DNA of 64,000 nucleotides. It comes from Ilumatobacter coccineus YM16-304 (GTDB taxonomy: Bacteria > Actinomycetota > Acidimicrobiia > Acidimicrobiales > Ilumatobacteraceae). The notes under the pieces were generated by a model, which saw only the letters and a program-made list of their open reading frames with translations, was not told the DNA's origin and made no database searches. The stretch lies in the NCBI RefSeq assembly GCF_000348785.1, contig NC_020520.1, positions 806,001 to 870,000 of the forward strand, given 5' to 3'. The translations under genes were made by a program, and so were the position numbers. Of the stretch, positions 30,659-40,091 are shown piece after piece; position 1 is the first letter of the stretch; every line of letters starts with the position of its first letter.

Positions 30659-31704
30659 CCAACGACGTCTCGGTACGCGGCGTCAGCAAGCGGTGGGGAG
30701 TTCGCCCGGTGCTCGCTGGCCTCGACCTCGACGTCCGGGCCGGTGAGATCGTCGCGGTCCTCGGGCGCTCCGGCACGGGCAAGAGCACGCTGTTGCGGAT
30801 CATCGCCGGGCTCGAGGTCCCCGACGCCGGCGAGGTCAGGATCGGTGGCGTCGACCTCACGGCAACGCGTCCCGGGGAGCGCGGGGTGGGCATGGTGTTC
30901 CAGCACAGCCCGCTCCTGCCGCATCTGAGCGTCGGCGAGAACATCGGCTTCGGGATCAGTCGTCGTCGGCGCCTGACCGGCGAGGCGGTACAGCGCGTCG
31001 AGCGTGCGGCGTCACTGGTCGGATGCCTCGACCTGGTCGATCGTCGCCCCGGCGGTCTGTCGGGTGGAGAACGGCAGCGCGTCGCGCTCGCTCGCGCCCT
31101 CGTCAGAACGCCGGACGTGGTCTTGCTCGACGAGCCGCTGAGCAGCCTCGACGTGCACGATCGCGCCGACGTCCGAGGTGTGCTGCGTGACGCGTTGGTC
31201 GGCAGTGGTTCGACGGCGATCCACGTCACGCACGATCAGGCCGAGGCGTTCGCCGTCGCCGACCGAGTCGCCGTCGTCGATGGTGGCGTCGTGCAGCAGG
31301 TCGGCACCGCCGACGATCTGTACGAGCGCCCGGCGAACGTCACGGTCGCCCGACTCGTCGGCACGCCTCGCATCAACCTCTTCGTGGCGAGCGGAGGGTC
31401 GGTCGGACCGTTCGTGGTGTCCGGCGAGGTGGCGGATGGCGACGTCGTCGGCATCCGCCCCGCCGCGTTCACGATCGTGTCACCCCGAACGGATGGTGCG
31501 GTCGACGCTCGCGTGCGTTCGGTCGAGATCGCCGACGACATGGCGGTGGTGCGAGCGGAGATCGGCACCGGCACCGGCACCGAGGTGATGGAGGTCTCCG
31601 TCACCACCGGCCGCAACGAGCGCCCGACGCCGGGCGAGGAGATCGGACTCGCGCGAGAGGTCGCTCGCCACGTCGTGCTCGAGTCGGCGGCGGAGTCGTC
31701 GTGA
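30655..31704 (+). CDS. ABC transporter ATP-binding protein (UgpC/MalK-like)
   Basis: A 349-residue ATPase. Walker A GRSGTGKST, Q-loop VFQHSPLLPHL, signature LSGGERQR, Walker B VVLLDEP, and His-loop HVTHDQAEA are all intact. A C-terminal TOBE/OB-like region of ~110 residues (GIRPAAFTIV) is as in MalK-type subunits, which also accept regulatory inputs. The GTG start at 30655 overlaps the receptor stop. Powers the transporter encoded at 28512-32579. Confidence 0.93.
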   Translation: MTNDVSVRGVSKRWGVRPVLAGLDLDVRAGEIVAVLGRSGTGKSTLLRIIAGLEVPDAGEVRIGGVDLTATRPGERGVGMVFQHSPLLPHLSVGENIGFGISRRRRLTGEAVQRVERAASLVGCLDLVDRRPGGLSGGERQRVALARALVRTPDVVLLDEPLSSLDVHDRADVRGVLRDALVGSGSTAIHVTHDQAEAFAVADRVAVVDGGVVQQVGTADDLYERPANVTVARLVGTPRINLFVASGGSVGPFVVSGEVADGDVVGIRPAAFTIVSPRTDGAVDARVRSVEIADDMAVVRAEIGTGTGTEVMEVSVTTGRNERPTPGEEIGLAREVARHVVLESAAESS

Positions 31705-32579
31705 CGCGCCGTCGCATCGACGCCTCGATGGTCGTGATGGCGGCCCCGTTCGTGCTCGGCATCGTCGCCCTCGTCGTCGTACCGGCGATGTGGACGGTGG
31801 CGCTCTCGCTCTACGAATGGGACCTCGTGAGCGATCCGACGTGGCGCGGCCTCGACACGTTCCGAGAGTTGTTCGCCGACGACGTGTTCCGCATCTCGCT
31901 GCGTAACTCGATCGCATTCGTCGTCGTGTCCGTACCGCTCCGAATGCTGGGCGTCGTCGCGTTCGCGATGCTGCTGCATCGTCGTCAGCGCGGTGATGGC
32001 CCAGCGCGGACCGCCGTGCTGTTGCCGACCTTCATCCCCGACATCGCCTATGGCCTGGTGTGGTTGTGGATCGCCAACCCGTTGTACGGCCCGCTCAACG
32101 TCGTTCTCGACAGCGTCGGCGCTCCCACGCCGTCGTGGTTCACCGACCCCGGCTCGGCGAAGGCGCTGGTGGTGTTGATGAGTCTGTTCACCATCGGCGA
32201 AGGCATCATCATCGCCATCGCCGTGCGAAATCAGATCCGGCCGGAGTTCTACGAACTCGCCGCCGTCGAAGGCGTCGGTTCGGTGTCGACGTTCCGGCGG
32301 GTGACGCTCCCGCTGATGGCACCGGCGTTGCTGGTGCTCGCGATGCGCGACGCAGCGTTCGCGTTCCAGGCGTCGTTCGTTCCGGCGCTCGTCGTCACCG
32401 AGGGTGGACCACCACCGTTCAGCACCACGTACCTGCCGCTGTTCGCGTACCGCAACAGCTTCGAGTATCTCCGCTACGGCTACGGCGCAGCGGTCACCGT
32501 CGTGATGCTCGGGGTGACCGTGCTCGTGCTGTTGGTGCAGCGTGGCTTCGTGCGCCAGATGGCGGCCGACCGGGTCTGA
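31701..32579 (+). CDS. Carbohydrate ABC transporter permease (MalF-like)
   Basis: A 292-residue permease with six predicted membrane segments and the EAA loop ELAAVEGVGSVSTFRRVTLPL. The N-terminal part (VVMAAPFVLGIVALVVVPAMWTV) is like MalF/UgpA without the extra periplasmic domain. GTG start at 31701 overlaps the ATPase stop (GTGA). Final gene of the operon. The order permease-receptor-ATPase-permease is less common than receptor-permease-permease(-ATPase). It is convergent, with a 14-bp gap, to the BNR-repeat gene. Confidence 0.88.
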   Translation: MTRRRIDASMVVMAAPFVLGIVALVVVPAMWTVALSLYEWDLVSDPTWRGLDTFRELFADDVFRISLRNSIAFVVVSVPLRMLGVVAFAMLLHRRQRGDGPARTAVLLPTFIPDIAYGLVWLWIANPLYGPLNVVLDSVGAPTPSWFTDPGSAKALVVLMSLFTIGEGIIIAIAVRNQIRPEFYELAAVEGVGSVSTFRRVTLPLMAPALLVLAMRDAAFAFQASFVPALVVTEGGPPPFSTTYLPLFAYRNSFEYLRYGYGAAVTVVMLGVTVLVLLVQRGFVRQMAADRV

Positions 32580-32593
32580 CCGGTGACACGCGG

Positions 32594-35500
32594 TCAGCCG
32601 CTGACGTAGCCGGTGACGTCGACGACGAGGTCCATGGCGCTGCTGGTGTAGATGCAGACCTTGCCGGTGGTGGTGCCGAGTTTGATGATGGCGCCGTTGG
32701 CGATGACTTGGCCGGCGGCGTAGTTGAGGCTGGCGGTGAGGGGTTGGGTGGTGCCGCAGGGGAACGAGGTGATGAATCCGCCGGTGGTCGGGCGGATGGC
32801 GGTGATGTTGAGGACGGCGGCGTTGGCGTCGTTGGGGACCCCGGCGCGTCCGGCGACGTCGACTTCGACGATCTCTCCTGCCGTCGTGCGGCCCAGAGCG
32901 GTCTGCTGCCCGTCGACGGTCACGTTCGGCGCCGAACGAGTCTCGTAGATGCGGCCCGGGCTCAGCGCACCGAACCCGGTGGTCACCGGGATGTAGCCGG
33001 TGACGTCGACGACGAGGTCCATGGCGCTGCTGGTGTAGATGCAGACCTTGCCGGTGTTGGTGCCGGTGGTGCCGAGTTTGATGATGGCGCCGTTGGCGAT
33101 GACTTGGCCGGCGGCGTAGTTGAGGCTGGCGGTGAGGGGTTGGGTGGTGCCGCAGGGGAACGAGGTGATGAATCCACCGGTGGTCGGGCGAATCGCGGTG
33201 ATGTTGATGATCGCCGAGTCAGCACCGTTCGGCACGCCGGCGCGACCGGCGATCTCGACCTCCACCACGCCACCGGCGGCGGTGCGACCGACGGCGGTCT
33301 GCTGCCCGTCGACCGTGACGTTCGGAGCCGACCGCGTCTCGTACACACGACCCGGCGCGAGTGCTCCCAGCACCGATCCGTCGGGCACGTAGCCGGTGAC
33401 GTCGACGACGAGGTCCATGGCGCTGCTGGTGTAGATGCAGACCTTGCCGGTGTTGGTGCCGGTGGTGCCGAGTTTGATGATGGCGCCGTTGGCGATGACT
33501 TGGCCGGCGGCGTAGTTGAGGCTGGCGGTGAGGGGTTGGGTGGTGCCGCAGGGGAACGAGGTGATGAATCCGCCGGTGGTCGGGCGGATGGCGGTGATGT
33601 TGAGGACGGCGGCGTCGGCGTCGTTGGGGACCCCGGCGCGTCCGGCGACCTCGACTTCGACGACCTCTCCTGCCGTCGTGCGGCCGACGGCGGTCTGCTG
33701 CCCGTCGACGGTCACGTTCGGCGCCGAACGAGTCTCGTACACACGACCGGGCGCGAGCGCCACGATCACCTCGGTGCCGGGTGTTCCGGTCACGGTCGCG
33801 GCGTTGCTCGTGCCGTTGGCGTTGGACGCGGTGATCGAGAACGTGTACTCGGTGCCGTTCGTCAGCCCGTCGATGGTGCACGAGGTGTCTCCGGCGGTGC
33901 CGCACGAGCCGGTGCCGGGGCTGGCCGAGACGCCGTAGGCGATGACCGGGGAGCCGTTGGCGCTCGCGGCGTCCCACGACACGGTGACCTCACCGTTACC
34001 CGGTGTCGTCGTGGCGTTGAGCGGTGCCGATGGCGACACGGTCGCGTCGAGATTGACGGTGACCGATCCAGTGTCGAACGTGTCGTAGCCGTCGACGGCG
34101 ATGCGGTACGTGGTGCCCTCGGTGACGGGGAGCTCCACCTGACTCTGTAACTCGGAGCCGGTGTCGTCGTTGTGCGCGAGTTGCGTCAGCGAGCCGATCG
34201 AGTCGCCGCTGTACACGGAGAGCAGGGTGTCGGCCGCACTTCCGAACGTGTCGATCTCGACCGTCCCGTTGCCGGGCGAGGTCCAGTTCCACCAGAGCGA
34301 GTTGCTTGGCAGCGGGTCGCCGGAATCGGGGTTGTGTCGCGGTTCGCCGAACTCGGTCGACGCGCACGTGTTGTCGCCGACGTCGCTGTCGCTGTGGCCC
34401 GTCAGCGTGGTCGCGTTGGCGAACAGGTCGTTGGTCGGCACGCTGCAGCCGATCGGCACGGTCCACATACCTCGTCCGGAGGTGCCGGCGGTGAGGGTGT
34501 TCTGCGCACTGTTGACGACGACGTCGAGCGTCGTGATCTGTGGCAACCCGGTGCCGTAGCGGGCCCAGTTGGCACCGCCATCGTCGGATGCGAACACCCC
34601 GACGTCGGTGCCGACGAAGACGTTCGCGGGTGACGTACGGAAGTCGGCGTCGATCGCGTTGACCGGCGCGTCGGGGAGGTCACCTGACACGTCGAACCAG
34701 AAGCCACCGCGATCGTAGGTCTCGTAGACGTGTCCGGATCCGAACCCCGAGAACGCCACCCACGCATGATCGGCGTCGCGCGGGTCGACGAGGATGTCGG
34801 TGATCCACCGTGCCGGGAGTGACGACGAGACGACGGGCCACGTGTTGGTGATACCGGCGTCGCTGGTGACCCGGAGCTCCCCGCCGATGTCCCCCGCGTA
34901 GATGACGTTCTCGTCGCTCGCTGCCGGAGCGATGGCGCTGATCGGGTTGCTGAACGCGGCGCTGATCGGGAATGGTGCCGTCTCGCCGGCGTCGGTGGTT
35001 CGGTACACCCTGTCGGTCGCGGTCAGGAGCGTGTCGGGTCGCGCCGGATCCATCTCGAACGGTGCGTAGAACAGGCATGCCGAGGTGCCTTCGCCCATGC
35101 AGTCGGGCTCGTTGAGGGGGAAGCTGTTCGCGCCACCGTCGAACGACTTGAACGCCTGACCGTAGATGTACGTGCCGTACACCACCTGGGGATCTCGCGG
35201 ATCTACCGCGCCCGCACCACCGTCGCCCGAGAGCCACATCGTCCAGCCCGGCCCGGTCGTGTAGCGGGTGGAGCCGAGGTCTTGCGTGCCGCCGAACAGC
35301 GTGCCGTCGGGCGTGGTCGAGACGCCGTGCTGGAACTGCTGGAGGTTGAGGTCGGCGTTGACGTTGGTGAACGTCGTGCCGTTGCTCGTGCGCTGGATGC
35401 CGCCGTCGGTGCCGACCCAGAGCCGGCCGCTCGCGTCGAACGAGAGCTTCTGGATGTCGACGTGCAGTTGCTTCGAGCCGAACTCTTCGTTCGGATCGTT

Positions 35501-36889
35501 GCCGGAGTAGCTGAAGGTGACGCCGCCGTCGGTGCTGCGGCCGAGGAAGATGCCGGCGAGGTACACGATGTCGTCGCCGGCGGGCGATGTGTCGACGGCG
35601 ATGTCGAAGTCGTAGTTGCACTGCGCCGTGAGTGGGTCGCCGGGAAGCTGTGGATAGTTGCAGATGTCGGCGGGTGCCGACAGCAAGCTGTAGTTGATGC
35701 CACCGTCGGTCGACTTGTAGATGCCGAGCAGCGAGAAATCGGATGCCTTCTCGATCGCCGCGTACACCACGTCGCCATCGCCGGCGGCGACCTTCGCCTG
35801 CCCGCGATCCGACCCGGGGAGACCGCCTGTCGTACTCCAGTCGTCGCCCGAATTGATCGAGTACAGAGCGCCGAACTGTCGGTCGCCGGCGTAAATGCGG
35901 GTGGGGTCATCGGCGTCGACCGCGAGGTCGGTGGCCCCGTCGGTGACGGTGTGTGACCAGTTCATCCCACCGTCGGGCGAGGTCCAGAGCCCGGTCGCGG
36001 CGAACGTGCCAGAGGTCTGGCACGACGACGCCGGTCCGCCGAACGTCGCGGACGACACGGTGACGATCACTCGGTCGTTGCCGGGCAACGCGACGACGTC
36101 GGAGACGTGGCAGTAGTCGAGTGCGGTTCCTGGCGAGCCGATGGAGAGCTTCGTCCACGTCGCGCCGCCGTTCGTCGACTTGAACACGCCCTGGCCGTAG
36201 TAGCGGCCACCGGAGCCCTCACCGGTGCCGACGTAGAGGGTGTCGGGAGCGTCGGGGTCGATGGCGATCGCACTGATCGAGAGCGTGGTCTGGGAATCGA
36301 ACAGCGGCGTCCACGATGTGCCGCCGTTGGTCGTCTTGAACAACCCGCCGCTCGGCGAGCCGATGTAGGCGGTGTTGGGATCGATCGGGTGGTTCGCGAT
36401 CGCCACGATGCGCCCCGACAGCGGCACCGTGCCGTTGTAGAAGTCGTCGAAGGGGTTCGTGTAGCCGGTGATGCCACGGGTGCCGACCTGGCTCCACGTC
36501 GCACTTGCCGGCAGCCCGAACGCGTCGGGTCCGCTCAGCGAGTCGGGCGACAACGGGTCGGTGGCGACGACCTCGTCGGCGGTGGGAAGCGATCGGGTCT
36601 CCGCAACCACCGGGAGCAGCGCTGCCTCGGCCCACGCGTCTTCGAGTGCGCCGGGCGGCACCTCGTCGTTCGGGTAGGCACGCTGGCGGTAGAACTCGTC
36701 GTCACGGATCAGGCGATCGCCGAGTTCGTTCTCGACCTGCCCGCCGCGCGGTGTCGGCCGGTTCGGGTCGACCGACTCGGCCGTGGGCCCGAACTGCCCG
36801 CCGCCGGCCCATTGATACACACCGAGCAGCGCGAATGCGGCCCCGATGGCGGTGGCCCGCCGTACTGCTGTTCCGTTGACTGATCGCAT
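32594..36889 (-). CDS. Very large secreted BNR/sortilin-like beta-propeller protein with fn3 and three surface modules
   Basis: A 1431-residue exported protein. The N-terminus has a signal-anchor (RRATAIGAAFALLGVYQW). Then comes a propeller region with many BNR/sialidase-type turns (GGLFKTTNGGTSW, GVFKSTNGGATW, GLWTSPDGGMNW, VFASDDGGANWA) up to about residue 810, as in GH74-like and VPS10-like proteins. A PPC-like beta-sandwich (NSLWWNWTSPGNGTVEI) and a fibronectin type III domain (SAPLNATTTPGNGEVTVSWD) follow. The C-terminus is three ~130-residue surface modules (LAPGRVYETR twice, LSPGRIYETR) nearly identical in DNA. GGGGGGA precedes ATG 36889. No catalytic motif of a sialidase (FRIP box) was noticed. 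Likely a surface or secreted carbohydrate-interacting protein. Confidence 0.8.
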   Translation of the reverse strand: MRSVNGTAVRRATAIGAAFALLGVYQWAGGGQFGPTAESVDPNRPTPRGGQVENELGDRLIRDDEFYRQRAYPNDEVPPGALEDAWAEAALLPVVAETRSLPTADEVVATDPLSPDSLSGPDAFGLPASATWSQVGTRGITGYTNPFDDFYNGTVPLSGRIVAIANHPIDPNTAYIGSPSGGLFKTTNGGTSWTPLFDSQTTLSISAIAIDPDAPDTLYVGTGEGSGGRYYGQGVFKSTNGGATWTKLSIGSPGTALDYCHVSDVVALPGNDRVIVTVSSATFGGPASSCQTSGTFAATGLWTSPDGGMNWSHTVTDGATDLAVDADDPTRIYAGDRQFGALYSINSGDDWSTTGGLPGSDRGQAKVAAGDGDVVYAAIEKASDFSLLGIYKSTDGGINYSLLSAPADICNYPQLPGDPLTAQCNYDFDIAVDTSPAGDDIVYLAGIFLGRSTDGGVTFSYSGNDPNEEFGSKQLHVDIQKLSFDASGRLWVGTDGGIQRTSNGTTFTNVNADLNLQQFQHGVSTTPDGTLFGGTQDLGSTRYTTGPGWTMWLSGDGGAGAVDPRDPQVVYGTYIYGQAFKSFDGGANSFPLNEPDCMGEGTSACLFYAPFEMDPARPDTLLTATDRVYRTTDAGETAPFPISAAFSNPISAIAPAASDENVIYAGDIGGELRVTSDAGITNTWPVVSSSLPARWITDILVDPRDADHAWVAFSGFGSGHVYETYDRGGFWFDVSGDLPDAPVNAIDADFRTSPANVFVGTDVGVFASDDGGANWARYGTGLPQITTLDVVVNSAQNTLTAGTSGRGMWTVPIGCSVPTNDLFANATTLTGHSDSDVGDNTCASTEFGEPRHNPDSGDPLPSNSLWWNWTSPGNGTVEIDTFGSAADTLLSVYSGDSIGSLTQLAHNDDTGSELQSQVELPVTEGTTYRIAVDGYDTFDTGSVTVNLDATVSPSAPLNATTTPGNGEVTVSWDAASANGSPVIAYGVSASPGTGSCGTAGDTSCTIDGLTNGTEYTFSITASNANGTSNAATVTGTPGTEVIVALAPGRVYETRSAPNVTVDGQQTAVGRTTAGEVVEVEVAGRAGVPNDADAAVLNITAIRPTTGGFITSFPCGTTQPLTASLNYAAGQVIANGAIIKLGTTGTNTGKVCIYTSSAMDLVVDVTGYVPDGSVLGALAPGRVYETRSAPNVTVDGQQTAVGRTAAGGVVEVEIAGRAGVPNGADSAIINITAIRPTTGGFITSFPCGTTQPLTASLNYAAGQVIANGAIIKLGTTGTNTGKVCIYTSSAMDLVVDVTGYIPVTTGFGALSPGRIYETRSAPNVTVDGQQTALGRTTAGEIVEVDVAGRAGVPNDANAAVLNITAIRPTTGGFITSFPCGTTQPLTASLNYAAGQVIANGAIIKLGTTTGKVCIYTSSAMDLVVDVTGYVSG
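32597..33766. repeat. Three near-identical tandem module repeats (387-396 bp)
   Basis: The block GTAGCCGGTGACGTC recurs at 32606, 32993 and 33389, each followed by long stretches of identical DNA. The first spacing (387 bp) is shorter by nine bases because three codons (GTN) are missing from the last module. Synonymous changes concentrate in one part of each unit, as after recent duplication or gene conversion. Confidence 0.9.
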
Positions 36890-36989
36890 GATCCCCCCGT
36901 GTTCGTCCGTTGCAGAACGTACCAGGGTGCTCACCGCCGCTCGGACGTCGCCCGTGCGCCGGCGACACGTGCGCCGAGCGACCCGCCGG

Positions 36990-39020
36990 TCAGCCGGCGC
37001 GGCGACCGGCGCGTGCCATCTGGCGCTTGCCGTCGAGGAAGTCGACGAGCACGTAATCGCCGAGGTTCTCAGGCGTGGTGAAGAACGCCCGACCCTGGTT
37101 GATCTGTGTCATGCGTTCGATGAATGCTCGCAGCGAGCCGTCGGCGCCGAGCCCGAATGTGTTGATGCGGATCTGTGACTTCGTGGCCCGGACGACCTCG
37201 CGCAACGTGGCCTCGATGGTCTCGCGAACCGGCGGGTAGTTGAAGAAGGGCAGCCCGTCGGGGGTGATGTGCGCGGTCGGTTCACCGTCGGTGATCATGA
37301 TGATCTGCTTGTTGCCCGATTCGCGTGCCAGGAGTTGGCGGGCCAGCGTGAAGCCGTGGTGCATGTTGGTGCCGTACACGAAGTCCCACGACACCTCGGG
37401 CAGTTGCTCGGCGGTGAGGATTCGAGCGGTCTCGGAGAAGCCGACGATGCCGAGGTAGTCGCGTGGGAACTGCGTCGAGATGAGGTGATGCAGCGCCATG
37501 GCGACCTTCTTGGCCGGGAGGAAGTTGTCACGCATCGGCATCGACAGCGACAGGTCGAGCATCAGCACGGTCGCCGAACGGGTGAGGTGTTCGGTGCGCT
37601 CGATCTCGAAGTCGTCGGGGGAGAGGCGGACCGGGGTGCCGGTCTCGCCGTCGCCCGCCGAGCGGCGCAGCGCGTTGCGGATCGTGCGGTTGAGGTCGAG
37701 TTGGAACGGGTCGCCGTACTCGTACGCCTTGGTGTCGTAGGTGCGTTCGTGGCCGACGCCGTGCTGGCTCATCTCGTGCTGGCCGGCCATGTCTTTCGAC
37801 ATCTTCGAGAACAGCTCGCGCAACGCGTTCGACCCGATCTTGCGCAGGCCCTTCGGCGTGAGTTCGAGCTTGCCCTCCTTGTTCTCGATGAGCCCGGCCT
37901 GTTCGAGTTGCTTGGTGAGTTCGGCGAGCCGCTCGAGTGACTTGGCGGCGTCGTCACCCATCAGGTTGCGCACCTTGTCCATGTCGGCTTCGGCGAGGGC
38001 GCTCGGGCTCGACGCGTTGCGGAGCAGGTTCTCGAGTTGGTCGATGTCGCCCAGCTCCTGCATGGCCTGCATCGCCTGCTGGAACCCCATCGGGTCCTGG
38101 CCTTCGAAGTCGTAGCTCTGGTTCCACTGCATCTGCGGGAACATCTGCTGGAGGTTGCCCGAGAGCTGCTGCATCTGCCACTGCAGGTCCATGTCGCCCA
38201 TGAGCTGGTCGCTGAGCTCTTGCAGCTGCGCCCGCTGCTCGGGCGTCATCGAGTTCATCATCGCCTGCATGGCTGCCATGCGTTGGGCCATCTGCTCGAG
38301 GAGTTGTTCGACGTTCTCGGGGTTCTCGGGGAAGAAGTCGCCGAACTCGTCCATGAAGTCGCTGAACTGCTCGGAGGTGTCTTCGCCGCGCTGGTGCGCT
38401 TCGAGGAGTTCGTTGAGCGACGCCATCATGTCTTTCATGCGGGCCATGTCGTCGGGGGTCATGTTCTGGATGGCCCCCGACATCTGGTCGACCATCTGTT
38501 GCATGAGTTGTTCTTTGAGCTGCTCCATGAGCTGCTCGAAGCGCTGCTTCGCTTCGGCCGACTCGAAGTTGTACGAGTCGAGCTCGCGAACCTTGCCGGC
38601 GAGGTCGTCGGGCATGAGGTCGAGGCGCATGTTGCGCTCCATGGCCGCTGACTCGGCGTTCTCGGCGCGACGCTGATCGCCGGAGTTCTGCGCCTCGCGC
38701 AGCGCGTTCTCGATGGCGTGGCGTTCTTCGTCGAGGATGTCGTCGAGCGCGTCGTTGATCTCGTCGTACACGCCGCCGAGGTCGCTGTTGGCGAGGCGTT
38801 CCTGTCGTTCCTGGCGGAGCTGTTCGAGGAGTTCGCGCAGGCCGGAGAGCTGGTTGCCGTCGCGGTCCTGCATGCCTTCCTGCATCATCCGGCGGAGGGC
38901 GGCGTTGACGTCACCGTGGTAGAGCAGTTCGTCGGTGAGTTCGTCGAAGGCGGCGTCGGCGTCGAACTCGAACCCGGTCTGCGACCCGTCCCAGCGTGAG
39001 TAGGTGAAGCGAGACGGCAT
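36990..39020 (-). CDS. VWA-domain protein, partner of the MoxR-like ATPase
   Basis: A 676-residue protein. The N-terminus MPSRFTYSRWDGSQ and the long, charged helical middle region (RERQERLAN, EQLMEQLKEQLMQQM, ELLEQMAQRMAAMQAMM) are typical of the large VWA proteins coupled to MoxR/BchI-type ATPases. The C-terminal VWA domain has an intact MIDAS motif MLDLSLSMP (Asp489-Ser493) and the later TDGEPTAH. Such proteins bind a metal-dependent client and are remodelled by the ATPase. ATG 39020 begins the conserved N-terminus. The cognate ATPase gene lies at 24273, about 11 kb away. Downstream 100 bp separate it from the BNR gene. Confidence 0.85.
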   Translation of the reverse strand: MPSRFTYSRWDGSQTGFEFDADAAFDELTDELLYHGDVNAALRRMMQEGMQDRDGNQLSGLRELLEQLRQERQERLANSDLGGVYDEINDALDDILDEERHAIENALREAQNSGDQRRAENAESAAMERNMRLDLMPDDLAGKVRELDSYNFESAEAKQRFEQLMEQLKEQLMQQMVDQMSGAIQNMTPDDMARMKDMMASLNELLEAHQRGEDTSEQFSDFMDEFGDFFPENPENVEQLLEQMAQRMAAMQAMMNSMTPEQRAQLQELSDQLMGDMDLQWQMQQLSGNLQQMFPQMQWNQSYDFEGQDPMGFQQAMQAMQELGDIDQLENLLRNASSPSALAEADMDKVRNLMGDDAAKSLERLAELTKQLEQAGLIENKEGKLELTPKGLRKIGSNALRELFSKMSKDMAGQHEMSQHGVGHERTYDTKAYEYGDPFQLDLNRTIRNALRRSAGDGETGTPVRLSPDDFEIERTEHLTRSATVLMLDLSLSMPMRDNFLPAKKVAMALHHLISTQFPRDYLGIVGFSETARILTAEQLPEVSWDFVYGTNMHHGFTLARQLLARESGNKQIIMITDGEPTAHITPDGLPFFNYPPVRETIEATLREVVRATKSQIRINTFGLGADGSLRAFIERMTQINQGRAFFTTPENLGDYVLVDFLDGKRQMARAGRRAG

Positions 39021-39385
39021 GGACGCGAACCTACTCCAGCATCGCGGCCGACCCCGATCGGAGCCGGATGGAGGCTCGACGCCGGAGAGATGAAGGCGGG
39101 ATGGAGGCGAGTCAGCGGCCGGATCGAGGCGGGACGGTGCCGTGGTCGTCTCGCGCGGTCCGCGCGATTGCGAACCGCCGATTCGCGCGGATCGCGCGAT
39201 TATTGCGATCGCGCCCTTGCGAAACACAGGCATCGTCTGGCAGAATGACAACACTGTAGTTACAAGGTTGTCGCAACGACGTCAAGCACCGCTTGTGAAC
39301 GAGGGATTCACAGCGGTGATCGGCCGAACGAGACAACCCACACATTCGCACCGAACGGACCGCTCATCCCGGCAGGAGGTCCACC
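39021..39385. promoter_or_regulatory. Intergenic region upstream of whiB with a GC inverted repeat
   Basis: 365 bp without a gene, between two divergent genes. It contains an inverted repeat with arms CGCGCGGTCCGCGCGA (39152-39167) and TCGCGCGGATCGCGCG (39183-39198), one G-T pair and a 15-nt loop, followed by ATTATTGCGATCGCG. An AT-richer stretch (GTAGTTACAAGGTTGT, near 39257) may hold the whiB promoter, but I cannot assign -35/-10 boxes with confidence. A strong ribosome-binding site GCAGGAGGT sits seven bases before the whiB ATG. Confidence 0.5.
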
Positions 39386-39685
39386 ATGCAATTCATCACC
39401 ACATCGAGCATCACGATCAGCGCGACACCCGTCGAGCCGGACCCTGATTGGCACGACCGCGCCAACTGTCTCGGCGTCGACCCCGACCTGTTCTTCCCCG
39501 AGCGGGGAGCGTCCACGCGTGAAGCCAAAGAGGTGTGCCGTGGTTGCGAAGTCCGCCACGACTGTCTCGAGTTCGCCTTGCAGAACGGTGAGAAGTTCGG
39601 CATCTGGGGTGGCCTCTCCGAGCGTGAACGCCGCCGGATCCGTCGCCAGCGCGCGCAGGTCGCACGCAGCACGATCGGCGCCTGA
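39386..39685 (+). CDS. WhiB-family iron-sulfur transcriptional regulator
   Basis: A 99-residue WhiB-like protein. The four cluster-binding Cys are in DRANCLG, then EVCRGCEVRHDC (C-x2-C-x5-C). The family turn GIWGGLSERERRRIRRQR ends with the basic DNA-contact tail. WhiB proteins carry a [4Fe-4S] cluster, sense redox or NO, and act with sigma factors, mainly in Actinobacteria. The closest group by eye is WhiB2/WhmD (cell division and sporulation), but this is not certain. Strong AGGAGGT at the right distance. Confidence 0.9.
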   Translation: MQFITTSSITISATPVEPDPDWHDRANCLGVDPDLFFPERGASTREAKEVCRGCEVRHDCLEFALQNGEKFGIWGGLSERERRRIRRQRAQVARSTIGA

Positions 39686-39788
39686 GGCCGTTCGGCGCGT
39701 CCGAACTCGACCCAGTGCGGTCGTCGACGCGATCACGACTTCCCCGAACCGCCGACGTTCGATCCACACCGTGAGGTAGCCTGAACAC

Positions 39789-39971
39789 ATGATCGGATTT
39801 CTCGGTGGTAACGAAGCGTTGATCGTCCTGGTGGTGGTCCTGTTGCTGTTCGGGAGCTCGCAGGTCCCCAAGCTCGCGAAGAACCTGGGCAAGGCACAGA
39901 AAGAGTTCAAGGACGGACTCGACGAAGCCAAGAACGGTTCCGACGACGAGAAGACCGCCGCCGACTCCTGA
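39789..39971 (+). CDS. tatA: Sec-independent protein translocase TatA/E family protein
   Basis: A 60-residue TatA: short N-terminal helix (ALIVLVVVLLLFGSSQVPKL) with the FG hinge, then an amphipathic helix (AKNLGKAQKEFKDGLDEAK) and a charged tail. Same length and organisation as the protein at 10067-10249, with which it is about half identical by eye. ATG 39789 with GAGGTAG further upstream. No tatC nearby. It is preceded by whiB and followed by the amidohydrolase on the same strand, but the spacing (103 and 120 bp) suggests separate transcripts. Confidence 0.9.
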   Translation: MIGFLGGNEALIVLVVVLLLFGSSQVPKLAKNLGKAQKEFKDGLDEAKNGSDDEKTAADS

Positions 39972-40091
39972 GTCGTTGAGCATCGGCGTTGCCGATCACC
40001 AATTCGATCGACACCCCGGCCGCCAGGTCGGGGTGTTTCGCGTTCTGGCCCACCTTCCGATGAGCAGGGTGGCCCCGACTACCGTTCGCTC

